Shown here: positions 35,082 to 44,325 of the stretch, one piece after another
Layout of the letters: every line of letters starts with the position of its first letter
Numbering within the stretch: the stretch's first letter is position 1
NCBI GenBank assembly: GCA_016715825.1
Contig: JADJXO010000003.1
Span: 62,001-126,000 of the forward strand
Origin: Nitrospira sp.
GTDB taxonomy: Bacteria; Nitrospirota; Nitrospiria; Nitrospirales; Nitrospiraceae
DNA length: 64,000 nt
Reading direction: 5' to 3'
Program-made: the position numbers and the translations under genes
The notes under the pieces: model-generated
The model's input: the letters and a program-made list of their open reading frames with translations, nothing else
Database searches by the model: none
What the model was told of the DNA's origin: nothing

Positions 35082-35525
35082 CTAGGGGTGTTGCGAATGG
35101 CGGTGTGCCAGGATGTCGAGGGTCAGGTGGTCTGGCTGGCCGTCGAAGTATGTGAGCAGGGCGTCTTTGAAGATGGTGCTGTCGGGGGCAGCGGTCAGAA
35201 ACAGGGTCATGCAGGACCGGAATTTGAGATGGTCGGGATAGCCGAAGATCTCCTCAACGCTACGACCGTTCACGTCGAGAACCAGCTGCGTACATGCTCT
35301 GAGCCGTGGGCCGAGGGTGGGATGTTGCAGATAGGCCGTGGCCTCGTCGAGTGAGCTGATGGCGAACTGCTGCGCCATCGCACTGTATCCAAGACCGGTG
35401 ATCTGCGGAAAGATAAACCAGATCCAGTGGCTGGACTTTCTCCCGGCCCGCAGCTCATCGAGGGCTGTGTCATAGACGCCCTCTTGCGCGTCGAGAAAGC
35501 GTTGAAGATTGTACTCGTCGTTCAT
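35082..35525 (-). CDS. DUF1810 domain protein
   Basis: The ATG at 35525 gives 147 residues (a TTG lies one codon before it). The DUF1810 signature is clear: YNLQRFLDAQEGVYDTALDE, SHWIWFIFPQITGLGYSAMA, and SCMTLFLTAA. The family is mostly helical, is often found next to macro-domain or toxin-antitoxin genes, and has no firm function. Here it sits between HepT-MntA and HigBA. Confidence 0.9.
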   Translation of the reverse strand: MNDEYNLQRFLDAQEGVYDTALDELRAGRKSSHWIWFIFPQITGLGYSAMAQQFAISSLDEATAYLQHPTLGPRLRACTQLVLDVNGRSVEEIFGYPDHLKFRSCMTLFLTAAPDSTIFKDALLTYFDGQPDHLTLDILAHRHSQHP

Positions 35526-35588
35526 CAACTATCCGCGGCCAAGTACATTCTTTCCAGGACAGTATCATGCCTGGCAATGTTGGATCGC

Positions 35589-35606
35589 AAGACCTGACAC
35601 TATTTA
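35589..35606. repeat. Solo terminal sequence of a REP-type transposase element
   Basis: AAGACCTGACACTATTTA matches the ends of the transposase element at 8214 and 9108. No transposase gene lies beside it, so it is probably a relic or a non-autonomous end. Confidence 0.5.
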
Positions 35607-35737
35607 CTCGGCACGCGTTACTCTTTTGGCGCGCCCCGCCCAATTAGAATGACACGTTTTCACAAGTGGTCAGCGTTGTAGCGAAATAATTCAATCCCCG
35701 CCACTATCGGGCCCCGCGCTCTGTCTAGAGTTATGTT

Positions 35738-35766
35738 TTGACACGTGTTGCGTTACAAGCTACAGT
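35738..35766 (+). promoter_or_regulatory. Sigma-70 promoter of higBA, likely giving a leaderless mRNA
   Basis: TTGACA at 35738 and TACAGT at 35761 are 17 bases apart. The predicted start point, six to seven bases after the -10 box, coincides with the GTG start of higB at 35773. The overlapping ACACGTGT palindrome may be a HigA operator. Confidence 0.65.
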
Positions 35767-35772
35767 CTCCAG

Positions 35773-36063
35773 GTGAAGATACGGAACTTTATTCATAAAG
35801 GCTTGCAACGGCTTTATCTGGACGGCAGCGCCAAGGGTGTACCGCCAGATACCGTGGACAAGCTGCGGAAGATGTTCCCGTTTCTGGAGGTGATGAGCAG
35901 TGCCGACGAAGTGCGCGCCCTCACCTCATGGAAGGCGCACACGTTGACCGGAGACCGTAAAGGCACGGTCAGCTTGAGCGTGACACGCAACCGCCGCTTG
36001 ACGTTCCGCGTTGATACCGCCGAACAAGAAATCTATGACGTGAATTTAGAGGATTATCACTAG
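35773..36063 (+). CDS. higB: HigB-family toxin
   Basis: The GTG start at 35773 gives 96 residues that align from their first residue with the HigB/RelE-like family (IRNFIHKGLQRLYLDGSAKG, LTGDRKGTVSLSVTRNRRLT, then an acidic YDVNLEDYH end). HigB cleaves mRNA on the ribosome. No Shine-Dalgarno sequence precedes the start, in line with the leaderless transcript predicted from the promoter. The toxin gene comes before the antitoxin, as usual for higBA. Confidence 0.92.
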   Translation: MKIRNFIHKGLQRLYLDGSAKGVPPDTVDKLRKMFPFLEVMSSADEVRALTSWKAHTLTGDRKGTVSLSVTRNRRLTFRVDTAEQEIYDVNLEDYH

Positions 36064-36080
36064 CACAGGAGTACCAGACC

Positions 36081-36380
36081 ATGCCCATGAAGAACCCGCC
36101 GCACCCCGGCGATTTTATCCGAACGGAAATTATTCAACCGGCTGGCCTGTCCGTGACCGCTGCCGCCGATGTGCTGGATGTGTCGCGTCCTGCCCTCTCG
36201 AATTTGTTGAACGGCAAGGCCGACTTGACCGGCGACATGGCCTTGCGAATCGAAAAGGCGTTCGGCGTCAAAATGGATACACTGATGAAGATGCAATCCA
36301 ACTATGACATTGCCGAGACGCGCCGCCGAGAGAAAGAAATCAAAGGTGTGCGGCGCTTCCATGCGACGCTGCACCCGTGA
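36081..36380 (+). CDS. higA: HigA-family antitoxin
   Basis: This 99-residue protein has an XRE-type helix-turn-helix (HPGDFIRTEIIQPAGLSVTA, then VSRPALSNLLNGKADLTGDM) characteristic of HigA. It should bind HigB and repress its own promoter. It follows higB after 17 bases. A GTGA overlap at its stop opens a small downstream frame. Confidence 0.93.
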   Translation: MPMKNPPHPGDFIRTEIIQPAGLSVTAAADVLDVSRPALSNLLNGKADLTGDMALRIEKAFGVKMDTLMKMQSNYDIAETRRREKEIKGVRRFHATLHP

Positions 36381-36709
36381 CGGCTTTATTGCCTAGAGGA
36401 GCAGAGTTCTTTAATAAGGTAGACAATTTCACCCCACCGAGAGACCAGCAAGGAGCGAATTTGCTGAAGCATACGGATTTCATTCACGCTCCTCTTCCCG
36501 AGCCGATTGAACAACTTCGAATCCAGGAGTGGAAACAATACAACAAGTACGGAGCAAGTTGCACATCATGGTTCTTGTTGCTAGCAAAGACAAGTTTGCA
36601 GCGTGTTATAAGATTTGAGGAGTTCCCTTCATGGTCGCCTGATTCCGCAAACAACCCTATCAAAGAAAAAGCTTCTGCGATCATTAAAGAAGGCGAAGGT
36701 AATGCCTAG
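36377..36709 (+). CDS. Hypothetical protein, perhaps a gene remnant
   Basis: This 110-codon frame starts at a GTG that overlaps the higA stop. It has no signal peptide or membrane span. The middle (YNKYGASCTSWFLLLAKTSL) looks like part of a folded domain, but I recognise no family. It sits directly in front of a decayed large gene and may be part of the same decayed region. Confidence 0.35.
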   Translation: MTALLPRGAEFFNKVDNFTPPRDQQGANLLKHTDFIHAPLPEPIEQLRIQEWKQYNKYGASCTSWFLLLAKTSLQRVIRFEEFPSWSPDSANNPIKEKASAIIKEGEGNA

Positions 36710-36750
36710 TCGCGAACTCGTAAAAAGCCCTCAAAGCCATAGAACGACCG

Positions 36751-39353
36751 GTGGACTTTGAGTTTTTCTTTAGTGAATTGAAATCACCCGAGTGGTTGGA
36801 ACCTCTTGCCGAAGAACGAGTGTTCGATAAGCCATATCCCCCTGTTGAAGAACAGGACTTGATAAGTTTTCCCATCTGGCCACCCTCGCGCTATCTCGCA
36901 CGCATGGCTGGGCAAGCGCCAGATAAGGTTGTAGAGCTGGCCTTGAGAATTCCCGAAACTGAAAACGTCCGAATTCATGAGGATCTTAGTGACGCAGCCT
37001 TGGCAATGCCTGCGGATATTGCACAAAGAATCATTCCCAAGGCGATAGGGTGGGCCAAATCCAAGTATCAGCTCCGATTGGCAGATAGGCTCGGGAAATT
37101 GATCAGCCATCTCGCTCGTGGGGGACAAGCCGAGAAGGCATTAGACCTGGCGAAGGCATTGCTAGAGCTCCACCAAGAACAGAAGGAACCGATGGAAGGC
37201 TCTGAAGGTGAAAAATACCTATATCCACCTGAGCCAAAATCAGTTCTTTCGGATTGGAACTATGAGCAGATCCTAAAAAAGCACATTCCTGACCTCGTTA
37301 AGGAGACTGACCGAGGGCGTTGATCTTGCTTTGTGACCTTCTTGAAGAAGCCATTTCTATGTCGGAAAGAAATGAAGATCCCGGACGTGAAGACTATTCA
37401 TATATTTGGCGAGGAGCAATAGAAAGCCATAGCCAAAACGAGGGACGAGATTTAAGAGAACATTTGGTTTCAGCTGTGCGGGATGCAAGCGAGTTGATTG
37501 TGAGTTCTAATCCGGCACTGGTGAGAGATGTTGTCCGCTGTCTGCATTACAGAACGGACAAAACGACGCTTCGTAGGTGGAAAGTCTTTGACAGAATCAT
37601 ACTCCATGTTATGCGTGAGTACCCAGATACAGTGAAGGATCTTATTAGAGACGATCTGACAGATCATGCAAAGTTTGAAGATCTACGTTTGTCGCATGAG
37701 TACCGCCTGCTTCTCAAAGAGATGTTTCAGAAGCTTGATTCGAATGACCAGCAGATCATATTAGGTTGGATTGAAGCTGGACCTGATGACGTTGAAGGAT
37801 GGACACAGCGTGTTACGGAAGCAGTTGGCGAGGTTCCGAGCCTAGAAGACATCGAGAAGCGCAAGAGATCCTGGCAGCGAGATAAATTGGCCGTTTTTTA
37901 TCACTCACTCCCAAAGCCATGGGCCAATAGATACAACGCCATGGTGAACGAGCTAGGTCCAGCTGACCATCCAGAATTCTCACATTACTCGATGGGAGTA
38001 ATGAGAGGACCTATAAGTCCTAAGGGTTCGGCCAATCTTGCACAGATGCAAGTGGATGAGCTTCGTCAATTTCTAACAGACTGGAAGCCAACCAAGGAAG
38101 CACTAGGTATAGCTCCTTCTCAAGAAGGGACTGGGGCGAGATCAGTCAAATGGTGGCGAACGATCCTGCAAAGTATGCGCCGCTTGCGCCGTCCTTCGAA
38201 GGACTTGGCCCAACCTATGTCCGATCATTCCTGCAAGGGTTTCGAGATGCGATTGGGCAAAAGAAACCGTTTGCATGGGCTCCGGTAATCGACTTGTCAT
38301 ATTGGGTAGTCACCCAGCCGAGAGGAATTCCCGATCGCAACGTTGACAAGTGGGGAGCAGATCCGGATTGGAGCTGGGCACGTAAGACTGTGGCAGGCTT
38401 GCTCTCATTCGGCTTCCTTGAAGGTGACGGCTCTATTCCATGGCATTTGAGAGAGCGGGCGTGGGCAACTCTCCTTCCTGTTACCAACGACCCACATCCT
38501 GAACCTGAGGATGAAGTCGAAAGGAAAGGTCTCAGCGCCGACCCGTCACATCTTGCGGTGACTAACAGTGTTCGAGGGGAAGCCGTCGAAGCCGTAGTTC
38601 GCTATGCCTGCTGGGTCCAGCGGAGTCTAGGTAAGGAAGGTAAGAAGAGATTAGCCGGACAGGGCCTAAGGTCAATGCCGGAAGTGCGCGATGTGCTAGA
38701 GGCAATATTTGGAACCGACAAGAGATCCTTCTTTGGCAATTCGATCGGTATACGGTCGTTGGTTCCTACACTCCACTGGTTGGATGCCAAGTGGGCTATA
38801 CGAACGTTAAGAAAATCTTTCCCGAGCTGACAGGGTTGCGCAAGTACAGAGACGCTGTGTATGGGATACCTACATCATATTCTCAACGCCATACATCTAA
38901 ATATGCTGACGTCTTTATGAGCGCAATACTCAAAGGCTGTGGGCAGAACTTAGCAGGTCATCTACCATTGAGCATGGGGTGAGATCCCAAAGAGAGATTG
39001 GCCGAGCATCTAATGACGTCTTCTATTGGTATGGTAACTGCCTTACCGGGAGAGGCATCGGGGATCCTAGGAAAATTCTTCTCCAACGCTACTGATAAGC
39101 TCCGCGGGCACGCGCTTGAGTTCCTGGGGCGAAGTATTCATTCCTCAGGAAAGGTATCTCCTACTGTTATTGAACGACTCCGTAAACTCTAAAAGAGCGA
39201 TATGCTGGCAGATCCAGTCGTAGAACAGGAAAGACCTTTGCTGGTATATGGATGGTGGTTTGCTTCCGAAATTTCGCAGAAATGGTCAATGGTTCAGCTG
39301 GCTATGGTCCTTCGTCTGGCTAAAACAATAGACGTGGATTATCTGGTTCTTTG
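36751..39353 (+). pseudogene. Decayed fragment of a very large helical-repeat protein
   Basis: Frames at 36751-37323, 37320-38288, 38150-38830 and 38998-39353 line up as one continuous protein of over 830 residues with no usable N-terminus. Frameshifts occur near 37318 (DRGR then LILLCDLLEEA), near 38125 (GIAPSQEG then DWGEISQ) and around 38810-38870, and there is an in-frame stop at 39190. The residue pattern (PPSRYLARMA, EDYSYIWRGAIE, LAVTNSVRGEAVEAVVRYA, GHALEFLGRSI, YGWWFASE) recalls the helical C-terminal part of very large NTPase-like or defence-associated proteins; that recall is unverified. The gene appears 5'-truncated and inactive. Confidence 0.75.
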
Positions 39354-39713
39354 AGCTGCCCTCATTGTTAGTCGTAGTATGCCTTCTGGAGGCCATACGC
39401 CGTTTGCGTTTGATGTGCGAGGACGGCGTTATGGGAAATTTCTGCCATGATGAACAGAAGTACAGATCTTTTCTTCTGTTGTGATTAAATAAACCAGGTG
39501 CTTGCAAGGAGATTAACAGCATCGAGATACCGGCTTGAATATCTTACTGCGAAAGGATTTCGTTACTTCGACGATTTGCTCGATTAGATAGTTTCACTCT
39601 TCCAAGGCGCTTAGACGCCTTAACGATTTCCTATCGGGTGTTCACTGAACGAGGCGAGTCCACGACCACACGTTGCATGAGCACAGAAGATCGTCAGCCT
39701 CCACTCATTCCTT
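39354..39713. other. Intergenic stretch without recognised feature
   Basis: This lies between the decayed large gene and the decayed copy of the HEAT-gene end. I see no credible frame or structured element, only what looks like eroded sequence. Confidence 0.4.
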
Positions 39714-40000
39714 TAGCTATACTGATCCCACGTATCGCATTGCTTGATCGCCCAGAACACGGCCTTTGAGTTTCTTGAGCGTCACGTTGTCGGGATCGCG
39801 AATCGCCTGTAGCTTCTTGTCCAGGTTGTAGAGGAGCTGTATAGCAAGCTTATCCGACTTGCTGAGCGCCCTGGCCAGCCTCCTCAACACCGTCCAGTCC
39901 GGTCTTTGTTTCCTGCGGCTAGCCGCAATAACGGCAGGACGACCGATGCATCACCATGCAGACTGCCGACCTGTTCTGAGCCACTGCAGCAGCCCGAATA
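39714..40000 (-). pseudogene. Decayed partial copy of the 3' end of the HEAT-repeat gene
   Basis: The sequence matches the last roughly 95 codons of the gene at 40832-41914. The first 60 bases are nearly identical (shared ATACTGATCCCACGTATCGC), then it diverges with small deletions. The copy has the same orientation as the intact gene 0.8 kb away, and a decayed toxin-antitoxin module lies between them. Confidence 0.8.
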
Positions 40001-40104
40001 ACACCGCGCGCAGAGGTCATCCCAGTAATCAATTCATGAAGAATCAGCCCTGCCGACGAGTTACAATCTTGACTTAGTCACATTGTTAGTCTACTATGTG
40101 ACCA

Positions 40105-40720
40105 AGGATTCGTATCAATGAAACCATAGCGAAGACGCATCTCTCCTATCATTTGACGAAACTCAGAAAAAAGGAGAAACAATCATTTTGTGCAACCGCA
40201 ATCAACCGATTGCAGAAATACGCCTGTTGCCATCACTCCTCACCGCAAGCGTCCCATCGGATTGGCGAATTAGGAGCTTTTCTGTGCCTCTCCAGCGTTC
40301 TTTAAACCTCTCAATGACGTCCTTGATGCCTTTCCGGCAAGATATGCAAAGCCTTCCGATACCTGCACCTTTATGGCTGATTACGGATGATCCGGCGCTT
40401 TCTGAGCAAGGCGATCTTTTTTACCGACCCGTCAATGAGGCCCATCTCAGCACCATTCCCGTGGGAATGAGGTGAAGTTCGGTCTTGGCAAGCTTCCACT
40501 GCCGCAAGCCCCCGAACGCTTTATCCCTGCGCAACGTGAACGACATGGGGTTGTCACATTGCCGTTGGAGGAACAGTCGGTATTCTATCTGTCTCGGTTG
40601 CCGTCGCTTCATCGAGACCCGTTTGATCGTATGTTGATCCGCCAAGCCATTCACCATGAACTCACCCTGCTCACGCCTGATCCATTGATCACGCAATATG
40701 CCGTGAAGACGGCCTGGTAG
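40105..40720 (+). pseudogene. Decayed Phd/VapC-type toxin-antitoxin module
   Basis: Pieces of an antitoxin (AKTHLSYHLTKLRK, then CNRNQPIAEIRLLP and FFKPLNDVLDAFPARYAKP) and of a PIN-domain toxin (LWLITDDPALSE, NEAHLSTI, KFGLGKLPLPQAPERFIPA, HRDPFDRMLI, LLTPDPLITQYAV) occur in order but in different frames. An in-frame stop occurs in the antitoxin. Frameshifts near 40400 and 40470 split the toxin. The last 82 codons (40472-40720) are open but lack the PIN N-terminus. The module is not functional as read. Confidence 0.78.
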
Positions 40721-40831
40721 CACCGACCTTACACCAGGCCAGGTCATAGCCCCGAGCCTATAAGGCTATAGTGGAAACGATCCGAGAGTGGAACTGAAAA
40801 GGGGGGGAAGGCTCAATGAAGGATGACCACT

Positions 40832-41914
40832 CTAGCTATACTGATCCCACGTATCGCACTGCTTGATCGCCCAGAACACGGCCTCCTTGAGTTTCTTGAG
40901 CGTCAGGTTGTCGGGATCGCGAATGGCCTGCAGCTTCCTGTCAAGATCATAGAGCGGTTGGATCGATCGTTTGTCGGGTATCTTCCCGAGCGCCCAGGCG
41001 ACTTCCGTTAAGACGGCCCAATCAGTCTTGGGATCTTGGAGCTTCGCCAATAACGGAAGGACGACCGACGCATCTCCTGCAATGCCACCGATCTGCCCAA
41101 GTCCTTTTGCTGCTGCTGCCTGGACTTCCAGCTGAGGCGCTGTGTTCATCATATCGATGAGGAGGGGAATCCCTTCCCTGCCGAGATTACCCATGGCGAC
41201 GAGCGCCTGTTTCGCGAGGTCTCGGTCCTTCAGTGCGTCTTTCAGTTTTGGCAGTGCTTCGTCTGCCTGCATGTCTCCCAGGAGGGACATGATCTTGATC
41301 TTTCGAGCCTGGCTGGTATCGGGCGAATCCAGAATCTTGAGGAGGCGATCGACGTGGCCCCATTCTGCAGCCAGGAGGAGGGGGAATTCATATTTCCCCA
41401 GCGCGTCCTGTAGCTTGGCCAGCGCATACAGGCCGGGATCGGCTGCCTGGGCCGCTTGTGCGGCTGCGACGGCATCTTCGAACTCCGTCCGCACTTCTTT
41501 CTGCCATTTGATCTTCATGCCACCAAGCAAGTAGGTGAGTTGGCAGGCGGGGCCTTTCCAAAGACGAGACGGCGAGTCCGGCAGGTCCGCATCTCCGCCA
41601 GTCGCTGTCGTCCCTTCCCAGGTCTTGCGTTGCTCGCATTTGACTCGAACAACGACATCGTGAGGCAAGGCAGGATCTCGAACGGTCGCGTATCCAACTT
41701 CGCCAAGACGCTGTGCCACGACGTCAGCCAGAGCCGTACCCTGGGCTTCGCCTTGATCGGTGAGGGCGAGGACGTGAACCATAATGGTCTGAATGTGCTC
41801 CAGCTGAGTTCGCTGTTCCGGCGTGAAGTATTCGCGGTAAGCCAGCGCGAGATTGTGGCATAGGCCTAGAGCGAGACAGAACCCAAGTCCGAGTAACAAA
41901 GACCGAATTCGCAT
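40832..41914 (-). CDS. Exported HEAT-repeat protein
   Basis: The 360-residue protein has a signal peptide (SLLLGLGFCLALGLCHNLALA), a roughly 130-residue alpha/beta N-terminal part and a C-terminal half of HEAT/PBS-type helical repeats (LGDMQADEALPKLKDALKDR, LVAMGNLGREGIPLLIDMM, ALGKIPDKRSIQPLYDLDRK). It is probably periplasmic and mediates protein contacts. The end of the gene has a decayed duplicate at 39714. The atp operon starts divergently 240 bases away. Confidence 0.8.
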   Translation of the reverse strand: MRIRSLLLGLGFCLALGLCHNLALAYREYFTPEQRTQLEHIQTIMVHVLALTDQGEAQGTALADVVAQRLGEVGYATVRDPALPHDVVVRVKCEQRKTWEGTTATGGDADLPDSPSRLWKGPACQLTYLLGGMKIKWQKEVRTEFEDAVAAAQAAQAADPGLYALAKLQDALGKYEFPLLLAAEWGHVDRLLKILDSPDTSQARKIKIMSLLGDMQADEALPKLKDALKDRDLAKQALVAMGNLGREGIPLLIDMMNTAPQLEVQAAAAKGLGQIGGIAGDASVVLPLLAKLQDPKTDWAVLTEVAWALGKIPDKRSIQPLYDLDRKLQAIRDPDNLTLKKLKEAVFWAIKQCDTWDQYS

Positions 41915-42054
41915 GGTTCACCTCTCCCGCACTGTCCCACAGGATGCGGGTGCGCAATCTTGTGAGGCGGCTGGTGCTGGTGCAACGCTCGAATGTGAGT
42001 ATACACCGATGGGTTCTCATGTTAGAGCATTGAGAATCAGTCGCGAGCATCATA

Positions 42055-42084
42055 TTGACAGTTTGCAGGTCCCAATGCTAATTT
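42055..42084 (+). promoter_or_regulatory. Candidate sigma-70 promoter of the atp operon
   Basis: TTGACA at 42055 and TAATTT at 42079 are 18 bases apart, about 70 bases upstream of the atpH start. Confidence 0.5.
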
Positions 42085-42154
42085 CCGCTGCTCTACTTCG
42101 TGACTCACACGAAACTTTCAGATCTGTCCAAACAACAAGAGTGGGTAGAGAACG

Positions 42155-42694
42155 GTGATAAAGACAACAGTTGCGCGACGTTACGCACAGGCACTTTTCG
42201 AGCTTCTCGATCAATCCACCATCGAAGTGACAAGGAGCACCCTCGACAGCCTGAGCCAGGCGATGAGGGAGTCGGACCAGCTGCGTCACGTGGTGGCGTC
42301 GCCGGCCTTCGGGGTGGAGGAAAAGACCGCGGTCCTGACGGCGCTTGCCGACAAGCTCGGCTGCCCGCCGATCGGCAGGGCGTTTCTCGGCCAATTGGTG
42401 AAGAAAAGCCGGATAGGATTTCTGCCTGAAATCGCCCATGCGTTCGGCACGCTTGTTGATCAAGCCAAGGGGACTCAACCGGTCACGGTGTCCTCTGCAG
42501 CCCCCCTTCCAGGAACGGAACAAGATCGTATCAAGGTGCGTCTCCGCGAAACGCTCAAGCGCGAGGTGGATGTGACGTTTCAGACCGATGCGAGTCATCT
42601 CGCCGGCTTGCAGATCTCGATCGGCAGCACGGTGGTCGACAGTACGGTCCGAGGCCGCCTGCGCGATTTGCAAGTCGCGTTGACACGAGAATAA
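42155..42694 (+). CDS. atpH: ATP synthase F1 subunit delta
   Basis: The 179-residue product starts with GTG. The N-terminal helical domain has the family start TTVARRYAQALFELLDQ, and the C-terminal part ends with the conserved LAGLQISIGSTVVDSTVRGR segment. Delta connects the top of F1 to the peripheral stalk. It heads the atpHAGDC cluster. No F0 genes (atpB, atpE, atpF) are in the window; immediately upstream is a divergent HEAT-repeat gene, so F0 is encoded elsewhere. Confidence 0.96.
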   Translation: MIKTTVARRYAQALFELLDQSTIEVTRSTLDSLSQAMRESDQLRHVVASPAFGVEEKTAVLTALADKLGCPPIGRAFLGQLVKKSRIGFLPEIAHAFGTLVDQAKGTQPVTVSSAAPLPGTEQDRIKVRLRETLKREVDVTFQTDASHLAGLQISIGSTVVDSTVRGRLRDLQVALTRE

Positions 42695-42703
42695 GGAGTT
42701 GTC

Positions 42704-44224
42704 ATGCAGATTAGGGCAGAAGAAATCAGTGGGATTATCAAAGAAAAGATTAAAGGCTTCGACAAGCAGGTCGATGTTAAAGAAACGGGTTCCGTTATCC
42801 AGGTCGGAGACGGGATTGCCAAGGTGTACGGCCTGGATGGCGCCATGGCCGGTGAAATGCTCGAATTTCCCGGAGGCCTCTACGGCATCGCGCTGAACCT
42901 TGAAGAAGACAACGTCGGCGCTGTGTTGATGGGCGACTCTGCCGGGGTTAAGGAAGGCGATCCCGTCAAGCGGACCGGCCGTATTGCGGAAATTCCCGTC
43001 GGGGAAGCCTTGGTCGGTCGTGTGGTGAATGCGATCGGTCAGCCGATCGACGGGAAGGGAGCCATCAAGTCTTCGCTTTCTTCGCGCATCGAAATGGTCG
43101 CCCCTGGGGTCAATACCCGCCAATCGGTTCGGGAACCGTTGCAAACCGGCATCAAGGCCATCGATGCCATGATCCCCATCGGTCGTGGACAGCGGGAACT
43201 GATCATCGGCGATCGTCAGACAGGCAAAACCGCAATCGCCGTCGATACGATTATCAATCAAAAAGGACTCGGCGTATTTTGTATCTATGTCGCCATCGGA
43301 CAAAAGCGTTCGACCGTTGCGCGCGTCGTAAAGACCCTGGAAGAGAGTCATGCGATGGAATACAGCGTGGTCGTATCGGCGAGTGCCAGCGACCCGGCGC
43401 CTATGCAGTTCCTGGCCCCCTTCGCCGGAGCCGCCATCGGTGAGTATTTCCGCGACAACGGCAAGCACGCGTTGATTGTCTATGACGATTTATCCAAGCA
43501 CGCGGTTGCCTATCGTGAGTTATCTTTGTTGCTCCGCAGACCACCAGGCCGAGAAGCCTACCCAGGCGATGTCTTCTATTTGCACTCTCGACTGCTTGAA
43601 CGCGCTGCCAAACTGAGCGACAAGCTGGGTGGAGGCAGCCTCACCGCGCTTCCGATCATCGAAACGCAAGCCGGTGACGTGTCGGCCTACATCCCGACCA
43701 ACGTCATTTCGATCACCGACGGCCAAATCTATCTCGGCAGCGACCTCTTTTATTCCGGTATTCGTCCGGCGATCAACGTGGGGTTGTCGGTTTCACGAGT
43801 CGGCGGGTCGGCGCAGATTAAGACGATGAAACAGGTGGCGGGTACGCTGCGGCTCGATCTCGCTCAGTATCGCGAGATGGCGGCTTTTTCCCAGTTCGGC
43901 AGCGAATTGGACAAGGCCACCCAGATGCAGCTGGCACGCGGTGTTCGGATGGTCGAATTGCTCAAGCAGGGCCAATACAAACCGATGCCAGTGGCGGATC
44001 AAGTGCTGTCGATCTATGCCGGTGTGAATGGATTTCTGGACGACGTTCCGGTCGACAAGGTGCTTCAGTTTGAAGCGGACTTCTTGCATTATGTTCAACA
44101 AAACCATCCCGACCTCAAGAAAGAAGTGGCCAGCATCGGCAAGATCGATGATAAGGTCGGCGGCCGCTTAAAAGAGATCCTCTCGACCTTCAAGCAAAAG
44201 ATGGGGTACGGGGGAAAAGCATAA
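42704..44224 (+). CDS. atpA: ATP synthase F1 subunit alpha
   Basis: The length of 506 residues is normal for alpha. The non-catalytic nucleotide P-loop GDRQTGKT is at 169-176, and the N-terminal AEEISGIIKEKI segment and the RPAINVGLSVSRVGG signature are present. With beta it forms the alpha3beta3 head. It starts nine bases after atpH with an AAGGAG site. The long frame on the opposite strand is a shadow of this gene. Confidence 0.98.
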   Translation: MQIRAEEISGIIKEKIKGFDKQVDVKETGSVIQVGDGIAKVYGLDGAMAGEMLEFPGGLYGIALNLEEDNVGAVLMGDSAGVKEGDPVKRTGRIAEIPVGEALVGRVVNAIGQPIDGKGAIKSSLSSRIEMVAPGVNTRQSVREPLQTGIKAIDAMIPIGRGQRELIIGDRQTGKTAIAVDTIINQKGLGVFCIYVAIGQKRSTVARVVKTLEESHAMEYSVVVSASASDPAPMQFLAPFAGAAIGEYFRDNGKHALIVYDDLSKHAVAYRELSLLLRRPPGREAYPGDVFYLHSRLLERAAKLSDKLGGGSLTALPIIETQAGDVSAYIPTNVISITDGQIYLGSDLFYSGIRPAINVGLSVSRVGGSAQIKTMKQVAGTLRLDLAQYREMAAFSQFGSELDKATQMQLARGVRMVELLKQGQYKPMPVADQVLSIYAGVNGFLDDVPVDKVLQFEADFLHYVQQNHPDLKKEVASIGKIDDKVGGRLKEILSTFKQKMGYGGKA

Positions 44225-44325
44225 GCACAGGACCGAGTAGCGAGGACTCAGGATCAAGACGAAAAGTAGGGAGTCTGGGACGACCACAGTCCTCAACGCT
44301 CAGTTCACTGCCCTAAGAGAATACA

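Noticed and set aside
39859..40077. 72-codon frame on the + strand
   Set aside because: It is antisense to the decayed copy of the HEAT-gene end and has no own features.
42050..43468. Long open frame on the minus strand across atpH and atpA
   Set aside because: It is antisense to two certain genes, has no ribosome-binding site and its residues look like a shadow translation.
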